DNA from: Phytophthora sp. 'mugwort'
Taxonomy: Eukaryota; Oomycota; Peronosporomycetes; Peronosporales; Peronosporaceae
NCBI GenBank assembly: GCA_033558025.1
Contig: JAUCEF010000017.1
Coordinates: 3,968,001-4,032,000 of the forward strand
Direction: 5' to 3'
DNA length: 64,000 nt
Shown: positions 40,210-52,110 of the stretch, in pieces
How positions within the stretch are numbered: the first letter of the stretch is position 1
How the letters are laid out: the number at the start of each line of letters is the position of its first letter
Made by a program: the position numbers and the translations under genes
Notes under the pieces: generated by a model
What the model was told of the DNA's origin: nothing
What the model saw: the letters and a program-made list of their open reading frames with translations, nothing else
Database searches by the model: none

Positions 40210-41502
40210 TCAGGCAGCCCAGGGTCCACGACTCATTCGGCTTCGAGTGCTCATCCTGCTGCGGCGGGAGACTGCACTATGCATGAAGCTGGCCCTGGAT
40301 GCCCGTGCAATTTCCTGAGCCTTGGCGTCGCAAGCTTCGTGATACGCCTTTGAGCTTGCCAGCTCCTCTCGTGCCACTTCCAGTGCATCGCTGTTGGCTG
40401 CGTCTGTGAGGCACGTCGAGCAGAAGTTCCGCTTTTTCTCGAGTACCGTACGTTGATCGGGAGCTACGATGCACACGAGCTGCTTGGAGCAACATCGCGT
40501 GCAGACCTGTCGAAAGCAGCACTTGCAAGCCTTGTAGTTGGTACCAAGAAAGCCGAAACTCCTTGAGCACACAGCACACCGGCTTCGGATGGACGTTGGT
40601 TGCTGAGCGAACGGCGGCCGGTCGTCGGGTAGCGACAGCGCCGTCGTGCAGCCCGAGTTCTTACGCATACGCCACACCAGCTTCTTCATTAGCGCACACT
40701 CGTGCTTCCGTGCAAAACTCGACCACTGGGTCGCGATGGCTTGAAGCGACATGGAATTGACCATTTCGTTCTGTGTGTTGAAGTCGAAGAAGCCGCGCAC
40801 GTAGCACTCGACAGTCGTTGGGGTCTTCTGCACGTATAGTGAACAGACCGACATATTACCGCGATCAATGCCGTGCGTGTGCTCCATACCCGGGATCTGC
40901 GCGAACGCCACCGAATGCGAGATGTTGTAACCGATGCGTTCACGCTTGACCGTGTGCGCGATGCCCGAAGTGTCGAGCGACACGTAGTCGCGTTGGTTGT
41001 TGTAGAGCCGCCACTTGACACTCACGTGGTGGAAAGGGTCGTCCACCGTGGGCTGCACCAGTTCGTGTAGCACCTTGCAGTCCACGACGCCGTCCTGGAC
41101 GCAGCACGACTTGATGCGGATGGCCTCGTCCGTCATGGCCACGGCACCGTACATGACGTCGTCCAGCGTGCCTGGTACCGTACCGAGCAGTAGCAGCGAC
41201 GGCGTCATGGGCAGTCCGTTGTGTCGACTGCGCTCCCGGTAGATGCGCACGCCGTCCTTGCGACGCAGTTCCTTCCACTGGCGGCTGTCGGCGAAGCCGT
41301 CCGAGGTCTTGAGCAGCGTGTTGTGCTGCTGGATATTGTGCACCGCCAGCGTCTCAGCTAGTTCACGTAACATGTCGCCGTCTTGCTGCGATAGGGCGAG
41401 CTCTGGGGGGGCCTCGACCGTCTTCATCCTTTCGAATGGGTAACGAGCTTTCACACTTGGGAGTCGAATTCGATTGTGAGTGAGCGAAAAGTTTTCCGAC
41501 AT
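40210..41502 (-). CDS. START-domain protein with C-terminal FYVE-like zinc finger
   Basis: 430 residues from the ATG at 41502 (MSENFSLTHNRIRLPSVKAR). Residues about 60-275 have the START-type fold pattern (WKELRRKDGVRIYRERS, MYGAVAMTDEAIRIKSCC, FFDFNTQNEMVNSMSLQAIA). A cysteine-rich finger follows at 309-364: CAVC, CKCC, CTRCC, then CSTC, a FYVE-like arrangement with eight ligands. The basic RRHHCR patch of classical FYVE domains is replaced by KCCFRQVC, so phosphoinositide binding is uncertain. A Ser/Arg-rich tail ends the protein. START plus FYVE architectures are greatly expanded in oomycetes. Likely a lipid-binding membrane adaptor; cargo unknown. Confidence 0.85.
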   Translation of the reverse strand: MSENFSLTHNRIRLPSVKARYPFERMKTVEAPPELALSQQDGDMLRELAETLAVHNIQQHNTLLKTSDGFADSRQWKELRRKDGVRIYRERSRHNGLPMTPSLLLLGTVPGTLDDVMYGAVAMTDEAIRIKSCCVQDGVVDCKVLHELVQPTVDDPFHHVSVKWRLYNNQRDYVSLDTSGIAHTVKRERIGYNISHSVAFAQIPGMEHTHGIDRGNMSVCSLYVQKTPTTVECYVRGFFDFNTQNEMVNSMSLQAIATQWSSFARKHECALMKKLVWRMRKNSGCTTALSLPDDRPPFAQQPTSIRSRCAVCSRSFGFLGTNYKACKCCFRQVCTRCCSKQLVCIVAPDQRTVLEKKRNFCSTCLTDAANSDALEVAREELASSKAYHEACDAKAQEIARASRASFMHSAVSRRSRMSTRSRMSRGPWAA

Positions 41503-43290
41503 TTTTTGCCTGCCCCGTCTACGTGTTCAATCTATGGACACGAATAAGAAGACGGCGCGCCCGCGCACTGAAATGTAGTCGGAATTGGCTGTTCGATGCA
41601 CCGCCGCTGCTGGCCTGGCCGCGTATCGGTGGATCGACGGCGGTCCGCGAACCATTGGTCTAAACGGGATTTAGCGCCGTCCGCGGCTGCCTGGGGATGG
41701 CGTCACTCTGCGGCCACGACATTTAAAATTGTCTGCAAACATGTTGGGCGATATCTCGCTAATAGACAGCGGAGTCGTGTACTTGACGGCGGAAGATAAT
41801 GGCGATCTTAGTTCGGTTCAAGACGACGATACCGGATAAATCTGCGTCTTCCGAGCGTGGGACGCGCCGACTAAGCTTTTGCCCGTCAACATGATGGCAG
41901 ATGGCGTGCGCAGCGCTCGGTTGAAGGCGTCGCGTCACGCTTGATGAGAGGCCTGGAGTTTCCGCTTTGGTGACGACAATGTTTATTGAGACCACTTGGT
42001 TCGACTGCGAGCGTCGACGTTGATAGCAGCATCAACGATGGCAATATGGCATAAGTAGTGGCGCTTCAGAGGTTGCCGACGGATGCTTTTTCCGCCCCTG
42101 GAAAGTCTCCTTTTGTCGACAAGTTGAAGTTGACCGCGCTGAACTGTACCACGTCGCACAGACGCCGGTCATCAAAGGCTCACCAAAAGGCTCACTTTGG
42201 CGTGTGCCACATGACCCCGCCTGCCCAAGCGGCAACAGCAGTGACGAGCACTAGGAATGTCATTGTCGTCGAAGCGTACCCACTACGCGATAGCGGCCAT
42301 CCCCAGCACGATAGCGGCTTCAACTTGCGTCACAGACCAAAATGTTCTCGTCAACGCCGCGTTGCACCCACCAGGGCGAGCTGTAGCAGTACGCTCGCCT
42401 GTCTGTTGAGGAGTTCACGTCTAGAGCGGACTAGGTCCATTTAGTGCTGCTTCAACAGGTGATAGGCCGATTCACTAGGCGACAGTATGCTGGTGGGTTT
42501 GCATAATATGATGCAGGGAGTGAGGAATGTTGTCCGCTAGAGGCAATACGTCATTGCAACAGTCTCCTGAGGCTATACGTGTATATTGTGTAGATGGATC
42601 GTCAACTACTGTATTAGTACTGTATTGTGAAACAATGCAATATGGGCATGTTACATGGCGCTCCGAGAAATAATACAACAGCAGATATAAAATTATGACA
42701 TTTTATTATTTCAATTATTATTATTGTGCTCCCTGCCAAACATACATACATATTGTTCCAGCAAGTGTATTTTTCCCACCAGCACCCAATTTCGTGAAGT
42801 CAAGCTGAGCGAGTCGATTTCGTCCTCTTCTTGCCCCCCCCCCTCCCCCGAATAGAAGCGTCACTCTGGTGCACACTCAGAGATAGACGACGTCCATACT
42901 GGCATAGCAGAAGTCGAAATCGTTGAAGTTTTGGTCCGATAAGGTTAATTTAGCGAATGCTTTTACGAAGTTGCCGTTCACGATTTTTTTTCACATATCG
43001 TAGAGCTTGGATGAGCTCTACTCCACCATAACGAAATGATAGATACCGTCATAACGCGGTTTTGTAGGCCTCAGCGAAGAGGATGTTGGAGTCGGATGTA
43101 TCTTTTGAATGCGCAACACAACTTCCGTCCAGAATGCGATTTTTGGTTTATTTCACCAGCGCCGATCTGATCGCAGGTCGCTGTATTACCCAGTGATTCA
43201 TCAGCGTCGTGCCAATTTACATTGCAATAATATCATGTCAAAAACTGTCAGACTGAAATGATAATATCTAAATGGCCCTCAATGCGATAA
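41503..43290. other. intergenic, nothing identifiable
   Basis: GC-rich first 900 bp with several short frames on both strands but no motif, perhaps an old repeat. From 42660 on AT-rich, with a C-rich tract near 42832-42849. No gene supported. Confidence 0.35.
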
Positions 43291-43838
43291 TTGCATTGGT
43301 GGCGCCAACGGACAGGATCACAGTTCCTGAAGGCCGCGCATAAGAGCTACGAGGCCATCACCAACTTCAGCGGAACGCTGCAGCCAGCCATTACCGAATT
43401 CCTTCAGGTGGATAAGAGCGATTCGGTAAACAAGTGCGCCAGTTGGATCGTCGCGAAGTCGCTCCCTATTAGTGTCTGCGAGGACCATTACACGCGGCAT
43501 GCACCATGCTCCCGCGGGTGTCGCGAAAAACCCTGAAGGGGAACATGTTCGCCATCATGAGGAAGGTGGAGGTGTTCATCCGAGAGCACTTTTCTCACTC
43601 ATGTGGCTTATTCTTCGACGGGTGGATGACGACGGGGATCCGCTACGCCGGTCAATTTGCAGTGTTTAACGCGGCGAGTTTCATTCCGAAGGCGCGTGCT
43701 GCTGGCCTATTCACCTCCCGAAGACGAAAGAGATCTCAGCTCACAAAGCCTCAGCGACTTTATTGCTGATACACTCAGCGGTAAGCAAGGTAATGCAGCA
43801 GTAAATTCGGCTAAAATACAACATTGCCAATGCCCGTG
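43291..43838 (+). pseudogene. hAT-type transposase fragment
   Basis: Across three frames the plus strand reads SYEAITNFSGTLQPAITEFL, WIVAKSLPISVCED, FAIMRKVEVFIREHFSHSCG, LFFDGWMTTGIRYAGQFAVF and YSPPEDERDLSSQSLSDFIA. The LFFDGWMT...Y...F block is the start of the hAT catalytic domain. It is followed by the usual 'P..DE.dl.a.sh.dfI' stretch. No terminal repeats or C-terminal dimerisation region were recognised. Dead. Confidence 0.55.
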
Positions 43839-44266
43839 ACTGCACATATCAACCAGTTTTCAACGTATATTGTCCCAACGCTGCCGATGAAGCAAACCGC
43901 TGACGAATAGTGCTATGCTTTGTCTTTCGCAGGCTATGCTCTACGAGATTCCCTCGTCTACTGAAAACTGCATGTAGTATCGTAGTCCCTGAGGTGTTAA
44001 ATATGCTCATGTTTACTCGCCTTCTGTCTCAGACGGACTTTTCTCACCATGCACCCGTTCCATGGTTGAACGACGGTCTAGAGATCGTAGTCGTTGCAGG
44101 TCGACGGCTCTACCTCCCCACACTCCAATTCGTCACACGTCCAACATTGGCTGTGGCGCTAAAAATCTCATCCGTTATAGTGCCATCACCTTGGACGCTG
44201 ACGAACGGAGCTGGCGCTGCTTCACGGAAAGCAATTGAATCCGAGTACAGGAAGCCGAAAAGCGAG

Positions 44267-44292
44267 TATTACCGCGGGTACCCGCGGTAATA
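44267..44292. repeat. 26-bp perfect palindrome
   Basis: TATTACCGCGGGTACCCGCGGTAATA (positions 44267-44292) is its own reverse complement; only its centre GCGGGTACCCGC is needed to recognise it. It stands between the hAT and MULE relics. Confidence 0.95.
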
Positions 44293-44639
44293 TCTTAACA
44301 GGGCGAGTAAATAAGACATTTCGTTTCGGTATGGCAGAATGCAAAGTACACGAAACAGCCGGGAATTCTCTGCAGGAGTTGCCGGTGGCGCCATCAACTT
44401 CGCGGGTTCCGCGATTGTCGGGCTCCCCACTCTACCAGCCCCGCGCATAACTGCTTTGTCGGTGGAGCAGCGCACACAATAGTGTGCGCAGCTCGATCAA
44501 TGCCTCCAGGTGCGCGTAGATCGACCAGTACAGCCAGTCACCTGCGCACCATGCCTCAGTACTCCATAAAGTGGTTCTTATTGTGCGTGACCTCCCATTG
44601 ACATTGCTGTGCTAACACGTTCATCTATCTTTGTTGCTT

Positions 44640-46620
44640 AGGCCATGGAGCACCACTCTCTCTATCGCCCGTCGTCCCCCTTTCAATATTGTGTCGAACC
44701 ACGAGACTAAGTCCACCGCCAAGATTGCAATGGAGCTGTACGACTCATACAGCTACGTGCATGACCACAACGACGGCAAGCGCGGAAGGGTGGATACATA
44801 CAGGTGTGCCAAGCATCATGCGGACCAGGCACATTTACTCTGTCGTCTGCCAACACGGACGCAGATCAATAGCCGGATGGGCTACCTAATGGACAAGATA
44901 ACATAGATCGAGACCTTCGCAGACCTGTACCAGTGGGCAAGTCTACGAGTGCGCACGACGGAGGCAAAGTTTTTAATGACGGACCGTACCACCGCTCAAG
45001 CGACGAAACCTCGTTCAGCGCAGAGCCGGCTGGATTTCAAGAACGAGATGGTGGTGCTAAAGTATTTTGACCATCGATTTGAAGCGGAAGGCGTGTCTAA
45101 CGACCATTCTGTCTCGTCATGACGACGACCAACGTTGTATATGCAGTGGAGGGACAGCAGAGTGACGGCGTGTTTGCGGCTGCGGACGGCACTTACAAAC
45201 TGCACTATGGTACGGTTTGCGCTCTATGGTTTTGTTCATCTGGCCGATGCTCATACATACGACCTATATCCTGGTTGCGTTTGGCACGTACCGCAACCTG
45301 TATAAGGTTAAGCACGTCTACAGCAAAACCCTTCGTGCCGTGGGCATACATGTTCGTCAGGACAGAGCACCAGTACGCATACGAGCGGCTGTACCGCACG
45401 GTGGCCGAGTACACAGAACTGTTTTCAAGGTGAATTTGGGAGGTTAAGTACGGCAGCTTGGACAACGCCGCCGGCATCTCCAATGCGTACGTAGCGGTTG
45501 GACCAGTCGTCACGATTTTGGACTGTTATGCACACGTCGCGCGCAAGTGCCACGAGAGGGCCAGCTTCTCACGAAAGCAGGCTACTACAAGGCCAACACT
45601 GAGATAAACATTAGGTAGTTGCACCACACTAGATCGCCCAAGGAGTTCAATGCGGTGGCCAAGCTGTGCACGGACCGATGGCGTGTAGATGGACAAGGCA
45701 TGTACGCATTGGTTCATGAAAGTTCACTTGTCGGAGTCATGGCCACGATGGCACGCGATAAGTCCTATTCCAGGTGCCCTCGCAAAACGCATTGGAGCCG
45801 CGCAACAGAGCGTTCAAGACGTGCGGCGTCAGGTTTAAGTACGCCAAGGCCGGCGTCGTGTGTTAAACGACTCGATACCGCGCATCCTGATGCTGGTCTG
45901 TGCGGAAGGGCGGAAGGCCCATTTGGACACTTCTGTGGAGGTAAGAAGTTTTCTATAAATCTGAATATGGTTCTACGATACTAACGCTAGAGTGTGCAGG
46001 GCCTTGGCCAAGTCAATGGTTTATCGCGCTCTCGAGCCCGTCGCTCCTGACGCATACACGAAGGATTATGAGAAAGTTCAGCGAAAGCGCGTTCTCCTCT
46101 CCATCTTCTTCAACTCGTCCCAGTACATGGCATCGCCAAACCATGTCCTGGTGGAAGGAATGAGTGACACGGTACGTCTTGATTGATGTAGCCATTGAGA
46201 GGGTCTTTTTTACAGGGATGTCTATGCTGAGTGCGGCAAAAGGAGGCAATCTTCCTGAGGACGACACCGTACTGGATATCAACTAACACTATCTTTCGCT
46301 ACACGAGGTTGAGCTTCTCGGAGATCCCGTCCAGACCGCCAACTTCCGGCTCAGCCTTCACCCTATCATTGTCAGCGCCAAGGTGACGTTTTCCGCGTGG
46401 TTGTATCTGTATGATCCGGTCTCACCGAGAATTAACTTTTCTATTGCAGATAAAGGAAATTCGAGAACTGTACCGGTGCGACTGCAAGGCATTTATAACG
46501 ACCGGCTGAGCGTGCTCACGCATCGTAGCAGCCATGGCGCTGACCGAACAGTTTGATCTAGACTCCACAGCAACGCCTTCCGATGAAGAAACTTAGCGGC
46601 GGTCAACAAAAGGACCCCTG
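44640..46620 (+). pseudogene. MULE transposase with SWIM zinc finger, degraded
   Basis: A decayed Mutator-like transposase. The MULE domain begins at SDGVFAAADGTYKLHYG (about 45165; first catalytic D in DGTYK). It continues with YMFVRTEHQYAYERLYRTVA, LDNAAGISNAYVAV and the HTRSPKEFNAVAKLCTDRW stretch (about 45630). YTKDYEKVQRKRVLLSIFFN (about 46050) follows. A SWIM-type CxC...CxH-like remnant closes it (CDCKAFITTG, then IVAAMALTEQFDLDS, about 46475-46560). Frames change at least six times. The DNA 5' of 45100 (44640-44900) likely holds the N-terminus. Confidence 0.65.
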
Positions 46621-47351
46621 CGCCCTGAGCTTCGATGATCCGCGTGCACGTGTGTTCTCACCAGCTAACCTGACAAAGCGTTTACAGCGACAGCCTATGC
46701 GCGTGCACAATTAGCAGGAGTACAAAAATTTTGTGTTTGAGGAAGTCGGAGTAGAGACAACCTAGTTCATTGCTGGCCGCAACAAGAATGTGACGGGGCA
46801 CACAACACCTTGCGCACAGGAAGTGCGACTTCCGGAGAGTATACAAACTCTCAGTAACTGCAGTTCACTAGTCCCTGGTCTGGAGGACTGCTATCAAAAT
46901 TAGGTAGATTTGAGACTGAATATATTTATAGGTGACCCCTTTTAATGCGTTTACATACTATTATATATAATAACTATTTAGTCACCTATAAAGTACCCTA
47001 GATGTTATCCTATTGGGTGGCTCTGAGGTCTTTGTACCATATCTGTGTAGCTATCCGTGACGGCATTACCATGACGTCATAGTGATGTTGGCTACATCAC
47101 TTAGGGCACTTGAGTACAGCATTCCGAGTGAGTGGAGAGTGACTTGGCACTCTTCATGTAACCCCGCTGCATCCTCCCCCACTTAGGTTCGGTTTACCGA
47201 CATCCAGGGCGAGTGAAAGGAATCGCCGCTTTTCACTTTCCAAGTCGAAATTACATCGACTTCGCTGCGGTTGGTTTCCGCAGCCGGCTCATTTCCTTTT
47301 GAGCCGAGCACTTCTGCGTGCTCTTCTCCGTCTTCCACGTCAGCCTTAAGC
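46621..47351. other. probable LTR/leader of a Ty3/gypsy element
   Basis: No gene. AT-rich part (46900-46990) with a 10-bp inverted repeat TATAGGTGAC / GTCACCTATA (46927-46936, 46981-46990). It is followed by GC-richer DNA running into the gag ATG at 47352. Position suggests the 5' LTR and leader; LTR ends could not be set because no second copy was found. Confidence 0.35.
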
Positions 47352-49440
47352 ATGACGAAGACCGGTCTGGCAGCGGTGCGAAAAAAAGCGCCTGTCAAGC
47401 CTGTTTCTTCCAAGCAGCAGGCTAAGAGCTCTATGCCGTCCGGCAAAGGCCGCTAAGGGATCCACCAAGGTGGCATCCAAGGTGCCCCCTAAGGCCCCTA
47501 AACCGCCTGAGGAGGACCCTGAGCTCCTCGTGAACAATGAGGAGGACTCGGACAAGTCTTCTATGTCCTGGGGTGATAATGAAATCCCGCTCGTCAAGGG
47601 GTCTGACGGCGACCCGAGTCAGTCAGATTCGCTTGGGTCTCGTACCCCGCTGTCTAGCCATCATGGGGATGATGGCGACGCGCCGAGATCCCCGAGCGCC
47701 AGGGGATCCCAGGCTCACCCAAGGAGGACGAAGCGAAACCTCGTTCTCCGGTCATGAACTTGACGCTCGCTGAGGCAACTGCCCGCGTCAAGGCTGCGAA
47801 GCTGCAGCAGCCTCGGAAGTCAGCCGTAAGCGGCGGCTGCTTCCAGGTCTCCAATCCGTGAAGGGTATGGGACCCTCACGCTCACGAATAAGGGCCTCTT
47901 CAGTTCTTTTTCCGCCGCGGAGGGAGGGCCATGTCGGCCTAGAGATCTGCAACGATCTCGACGGGCAGCAGTCGGAATACCAGCTGCTCGTCATAAGGGA
48001 ATGCAGGCCCCGGCGACCCAGTCGCCTGTGAAGTACTTTACCTGTTCGTGGGGAGCCGCCTTACGCTCCCGGGTTTTTCCGTCCTGAGGCGTCCAACGGA
48101 TCCGGCGCCTACATGGCCAGCTTCAGCCGCCTCGCGTGCTTCTTGGCAGGCGCTCTTCTCGGGGCGCTTATGAGCGCCATCTGGTGGCCAAGCAGCCCCT
48201 GTTCCAGAACGTGAACATCGCTCGGTGCGTGCTCCTGGCACCGTACAACATCCCGCTCAAGGAATTTCACGAGCCGGCGAAAGAAGCCAGAGCTCCGGTC
48301 GGGACTGCGACATGTGTGGGGCTATCCAGCCGTGATGTCCCCACACCGTGACTCTTTCCAAGCGGCAGAGGCCGTCTTTTGGAAGTGGGCAGCTACGCGA
48401 TGCGCACAAGGAAAACTCGAGGTTCTCTGGCAGGATCTTACGCTGGAGGCCGTCCTTAACGTCCGAGATCTGCGTATTGAGTTTGCCCACGCGGTAGACG
48501 AACGGCAGCTCTCTCGAGAACGGCAGAAACATTCCGCTTCTAGCGCTCATGATGAGCGCGGGTACGCTCTTGACTCTATGACCACACCCCGTTCGGGCAA
48601 GAACGCCCGAACTACTTACGAAGCCGCCGCCGATTCTGTTCCCAGATCGCGACAGCCTTCGGCAGTCAGCCTGGCGCCGTTCATACGGCTCCCAGGAGCA
48701 CTCAGCCTCCGAGTACCCCCTCCACTTCACGCGGAGCTGGCGCTTACCGTGAACGCACCGCTCCTGGAGCACACGCTCCACGTGGTAGTGGGTCTCCCAT
48801 TACGGTCGAGAAGAGGCGGTGGTGCCATCGAACGAGTACGAGTATGAGGCAATGCCCCTCTGGTCCGGCTCAGGACCTGGTATGCCGCCTTCAGCTTCCA
48901 CCTCGGGTCGTTGAAGACGCCGCTCTTCGTCGTCGAGTCCTTGCGCTTGAGATTGCGCTTGAATTTGGTGAGTTGGTGAGGGCGGCGCTGCCGCCACCCA
49001 GGCCGGGAACGCTGGGATCCTTGGGTCGATTCGTGACGCCGTGAATCGCCTGGTCGACGACTTATTGACCCTTGAAGGTCGGGTCGACCGCCGTACGAAT
49101 GACGTGGACGAGGCCTTCCTACGCCTGGATGCCCTTTGGGGGTCGATGGACCGAATCCAATGGGAGTGTATCTCATTCGGGACCCCCTGCGGCCTGTGCC
49201 CCAGGCGGGAGCGACTCCTGCATACTCCCAGCCGTATCACTATGGCTCATACTCGGCGTATGCAGCCGGGGTTCCTTGGTATGGAGCCCCTTCCGCGGTC
49301 CCGCAAGGGCCTGGGCTTCTGGCCCTGGGCGCACTCAAAGAGAAGAGTCGCAGCCTCACTTTGACGAGCTGGGACCTGTGAGCCCTGCGGATCATGGTAC
49401 CGCTTCAGACGGCCCACGTAGAATGTCGGTGGGTCGTCAT
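47352..49440 (+). pseudogene. Ty3/gypsy gag-like region
   Basis: ATG 47352 opens MTKTGLAAVRKKAPVKPVSS, a basic Lys/Pro-rich start. After a shift come PPKAPKPPEEDPELLVNNEE and a Ser/Asp-rich stretch (SDGDPSQSDSLGSRTP). Further on KWAATRCAQGKLEVLWQDLT and NVRDLRIEFAHAVDERQLSR look like capsid-type helices (48385-48520). VDDLLTLEGRVDRRTNDVDE (about 49050) and a Tyr/Pro/Ala-rich stretch (SQPYHYGSYSAYAAGVPW) end near 49380. The build fits an oomycete gypsy gag. Many frameshifts. It overlaps and opposes the minus-strand pol relic, so the two cannot be one intact element. Confidence 0.5.
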
Positions 49441-52110
49441 CGACTTAAGCAGGTCAATGGTATATGCCGCACCATGCCTGGTCAGGACCGCGAAGGATAC
49501 AATGAGCTGTGGTTCAGCTTGTCGCTCCCAACGTAACTTACCATGGCGGGTGGCAAGTTCCTAATGTCTAGTAGGACTAAACCACCCACATTAAACACGT
49601 TTACTGCTAAGTTTCGTCTTCCATTCTTGTCAGAGTACTCCTTTTGTTTGTCCTGTGTTGCTGCTATGGCATCACGACACGGCTGATTACATTCAGCCTG
49701 GTGTCTATTAAAGTCTTCACTTGTTTCCGTAAGGACCGGTCTCATGTCCGAGACCTGGGAGGAAAGCGCTTTCCGAGCGTCTCCCCCATTTAGAACTGAA
49801 GACGGGGTGCTGCCTCGCAGGGTGAGCGGCACCCGTGGATGGCGTAAGCCATTCAGATAGAACAGGGTATACCCGATCGATGCGTGAACGGCATTGTTGA
49901 GTGCAAACTCAACTACTAGCAGGCGGTTTTACCAAGTGTGAGGAGCCTCCGTATAGACACTGCGTAGCGTTCCTCAAGCATCGATTGACACGCTCCGTCT
50001 GCCCACCCATCTGAGGATGATCGGTAGTGGACATGTGCAGCCTCGTTCCAAGTAATTGGAACAGCGTTCGCCAGAACGCACCGGTAAGTCGCGGGTCACG
50101 ATCCGAGACAGTCGTCTCCGGCAGACCATGATGGCAGAAAACAACATCCAGGAACAGCTTCGCAGCCTGTTCCACGGTCACTGTGTCTTTGACCGGAGCA
50201 AGACGCACCATCTTGCTCAGACGGCGCACGAACACCAAGATACCGGTGTTTCCATGGCCGTCGGCTGGAAGTCCAAAGATGAAGTCAGACTCATCGACTT
50301 CTAACAGTCCACTGGAACGGGCAGGCTCTGCAAAGGAGCCGAGGCGTGCCCAGTGGGTTTCACTCGCTGACATGTTTCACATGTCTTCACGTACTGTGCG
50401 ACCTACTTGTACATGTGGGTCCACCAAAGTTACTGAGATACCGATTGGAAGGTCTTCTCGCGGCCCAAGTGACCGCTGGACGGCGCATCATGTGCCTCCT
50501 GAAGGATGTCATACTTGAGATACTCGTCATTTGGTACGACTATCCGTGGGGGTCCATGGGGCTCTGCTCCATAGTAGAGCAGGCCATTGACCCACTCGTA
50601 TCGATGAAGCCGCGCTCCCTGACGTAGCGTGAGCCACTCGGCCCTGGCTTCCATGCCAGCGGCTAGGAAATGCACAGAGGTTCCGGGGCTTCGTCGCCCC
50701 GATACGCCATGCGTATCTGATCGTATAGATCGGTCATGGCACGAATGATGTGCGCCAGCTCATAGTCCGGCCTGCGTGACAACGCATCGGCAAGCACGTT
50801 GAGCTTGCCAGGCTTGTACTCGACGCGCAAGTTGTATTCCGCGAAGAAGGACAGTCACCTCGCTATCCTTTGGGACAAATGGGGCGAATTTGTCGCCGTC
50901 CGTAAGGATGCGTGATCTGTGTAGATCACAGAGGGCTGGGAGCCCAGGTGCACCCGAAATTGATAAGGGCGTACTTCATGGCAAGCAGCTCCTTGTTATG
51001 AACGGGGTAGTTCCGTTCGGCAGCCTTGAGCTGCCTGGACTGAAACGAGATCACTCGTTCACGTCCAACAGCATCGTGCCGCAGCAATGCATCGCAGACG
51101 ACGCTGAAAGGGTTCGTCTCGTCCGGCAGTGCCAGGACAGGCGCCGTCTGAAGGCTTGCCTTGACATTGCCAAAGGCTCTCTGAAGCTCATGCCCCCAGT
51201 GCCAGTCGGTATCCTTCTTCAAAAGATCCGACAAGGGTCTAGCCAGACCCGCGTGCCCTTCGCGGTACTTATGGAGGTAGTTGGCCAAGCCCAGCGACTT
51301 CCTCAGGTTCTTTCTGGGACCTTAACGTTGGTGAAGCCGAAATGGCCTTGACCTTCTCCGGGTCAGCTCGAACGCCGACTTTGCTAACGAAGCAACCGAG
51401 AACTGTGATCTTTTGCGCCCCGAAGACGCACTTGTCGATGCTGCCATAGAGCTTGTTCACTCTCATGACCTCGAACACTCGACGGAGATGCTTTAAATGC
51501 ACCTCCATAGCAGTCTTACCTCCATCGACACGACTACGGTCCAAGATGTCGTCGAAGTACGACTGTGCGTACGCACGCACTGGTCTAAACAACTGCGTGA
51601 CCAGGTGATTGAACATCGCCGGGCATTAGACAGGCCCTGCGGCATCACAAGCCACTCCCAGAGCATACCGCTCGGGGTGCTCACTGCGATGAGGGGAATG
51701 TCGCTCTCGTGCATCAGGATCTGGTAGTATCCGTCCACCAGATCCAGGGCGCTGTAACTCGCACCGGCCATGTTGTTTAACAACACATCCTTTCGCGGGA
51801 TGGGTGTCTGGGCCGGCACCGTTGCGCTGTTCAGCTTATTAAAAGCATGAACCAGACGCCACTTCCCGTTCGGCTTCCGAACGCATAAGGTTGGCATCGA
51901 GTGCGGGGATTTCGATTCCCGCGCCATGCTTGCATAGCCTTTGCGGCGAAGAAGCCATCAATGATCTCGCACTGCTCGCGAGGCAGTAGCCATTGTCTGA
52001 CGACACAGTACTTTGCGCCCGGCACGAGATTACGCCCACCGGATACTGATCCCACGATCCGGTGGGAGTTGAGACGGTGGATCCTTGGACACCATGTCTT
52101 CAAACGTCTT
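48640..52110 (-). pseudogene. pol: Ty3/gypsy pol (RT, RNase H, integrase, chromodomain)
   Basis: From 52110 leftward: GAKYCVVRQWLLPREQCEII. Then the RT: VRKPNGKWRLVHAFNKLNSA, YSALDLVDGYYQILMHESDI, MLWEWLVMPQGLSNA, and the active site YFDDI (about 51545). RNase H-type end: FQSRQLKAAERNYPVHNKEL, LAMKYALINF (about 51000). Integrase zinc-binding region GHLGREKTF (about 50450) and rve core: DFIFGLPADGHGNTGILVFV, CHHGLPETTVSDRDPRLTGA, STTDHPQMGGQTERVNRCL (50300-49960). A chromodomain-like end is at 48781-48660 (GKRQLRVKWRGYSEAECSWE). Frameshifts throughout. The chromodomain places it in the chromovirus branch. Its 5' end abuts a MULE relic at about 52110. Confidence 0.85.
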
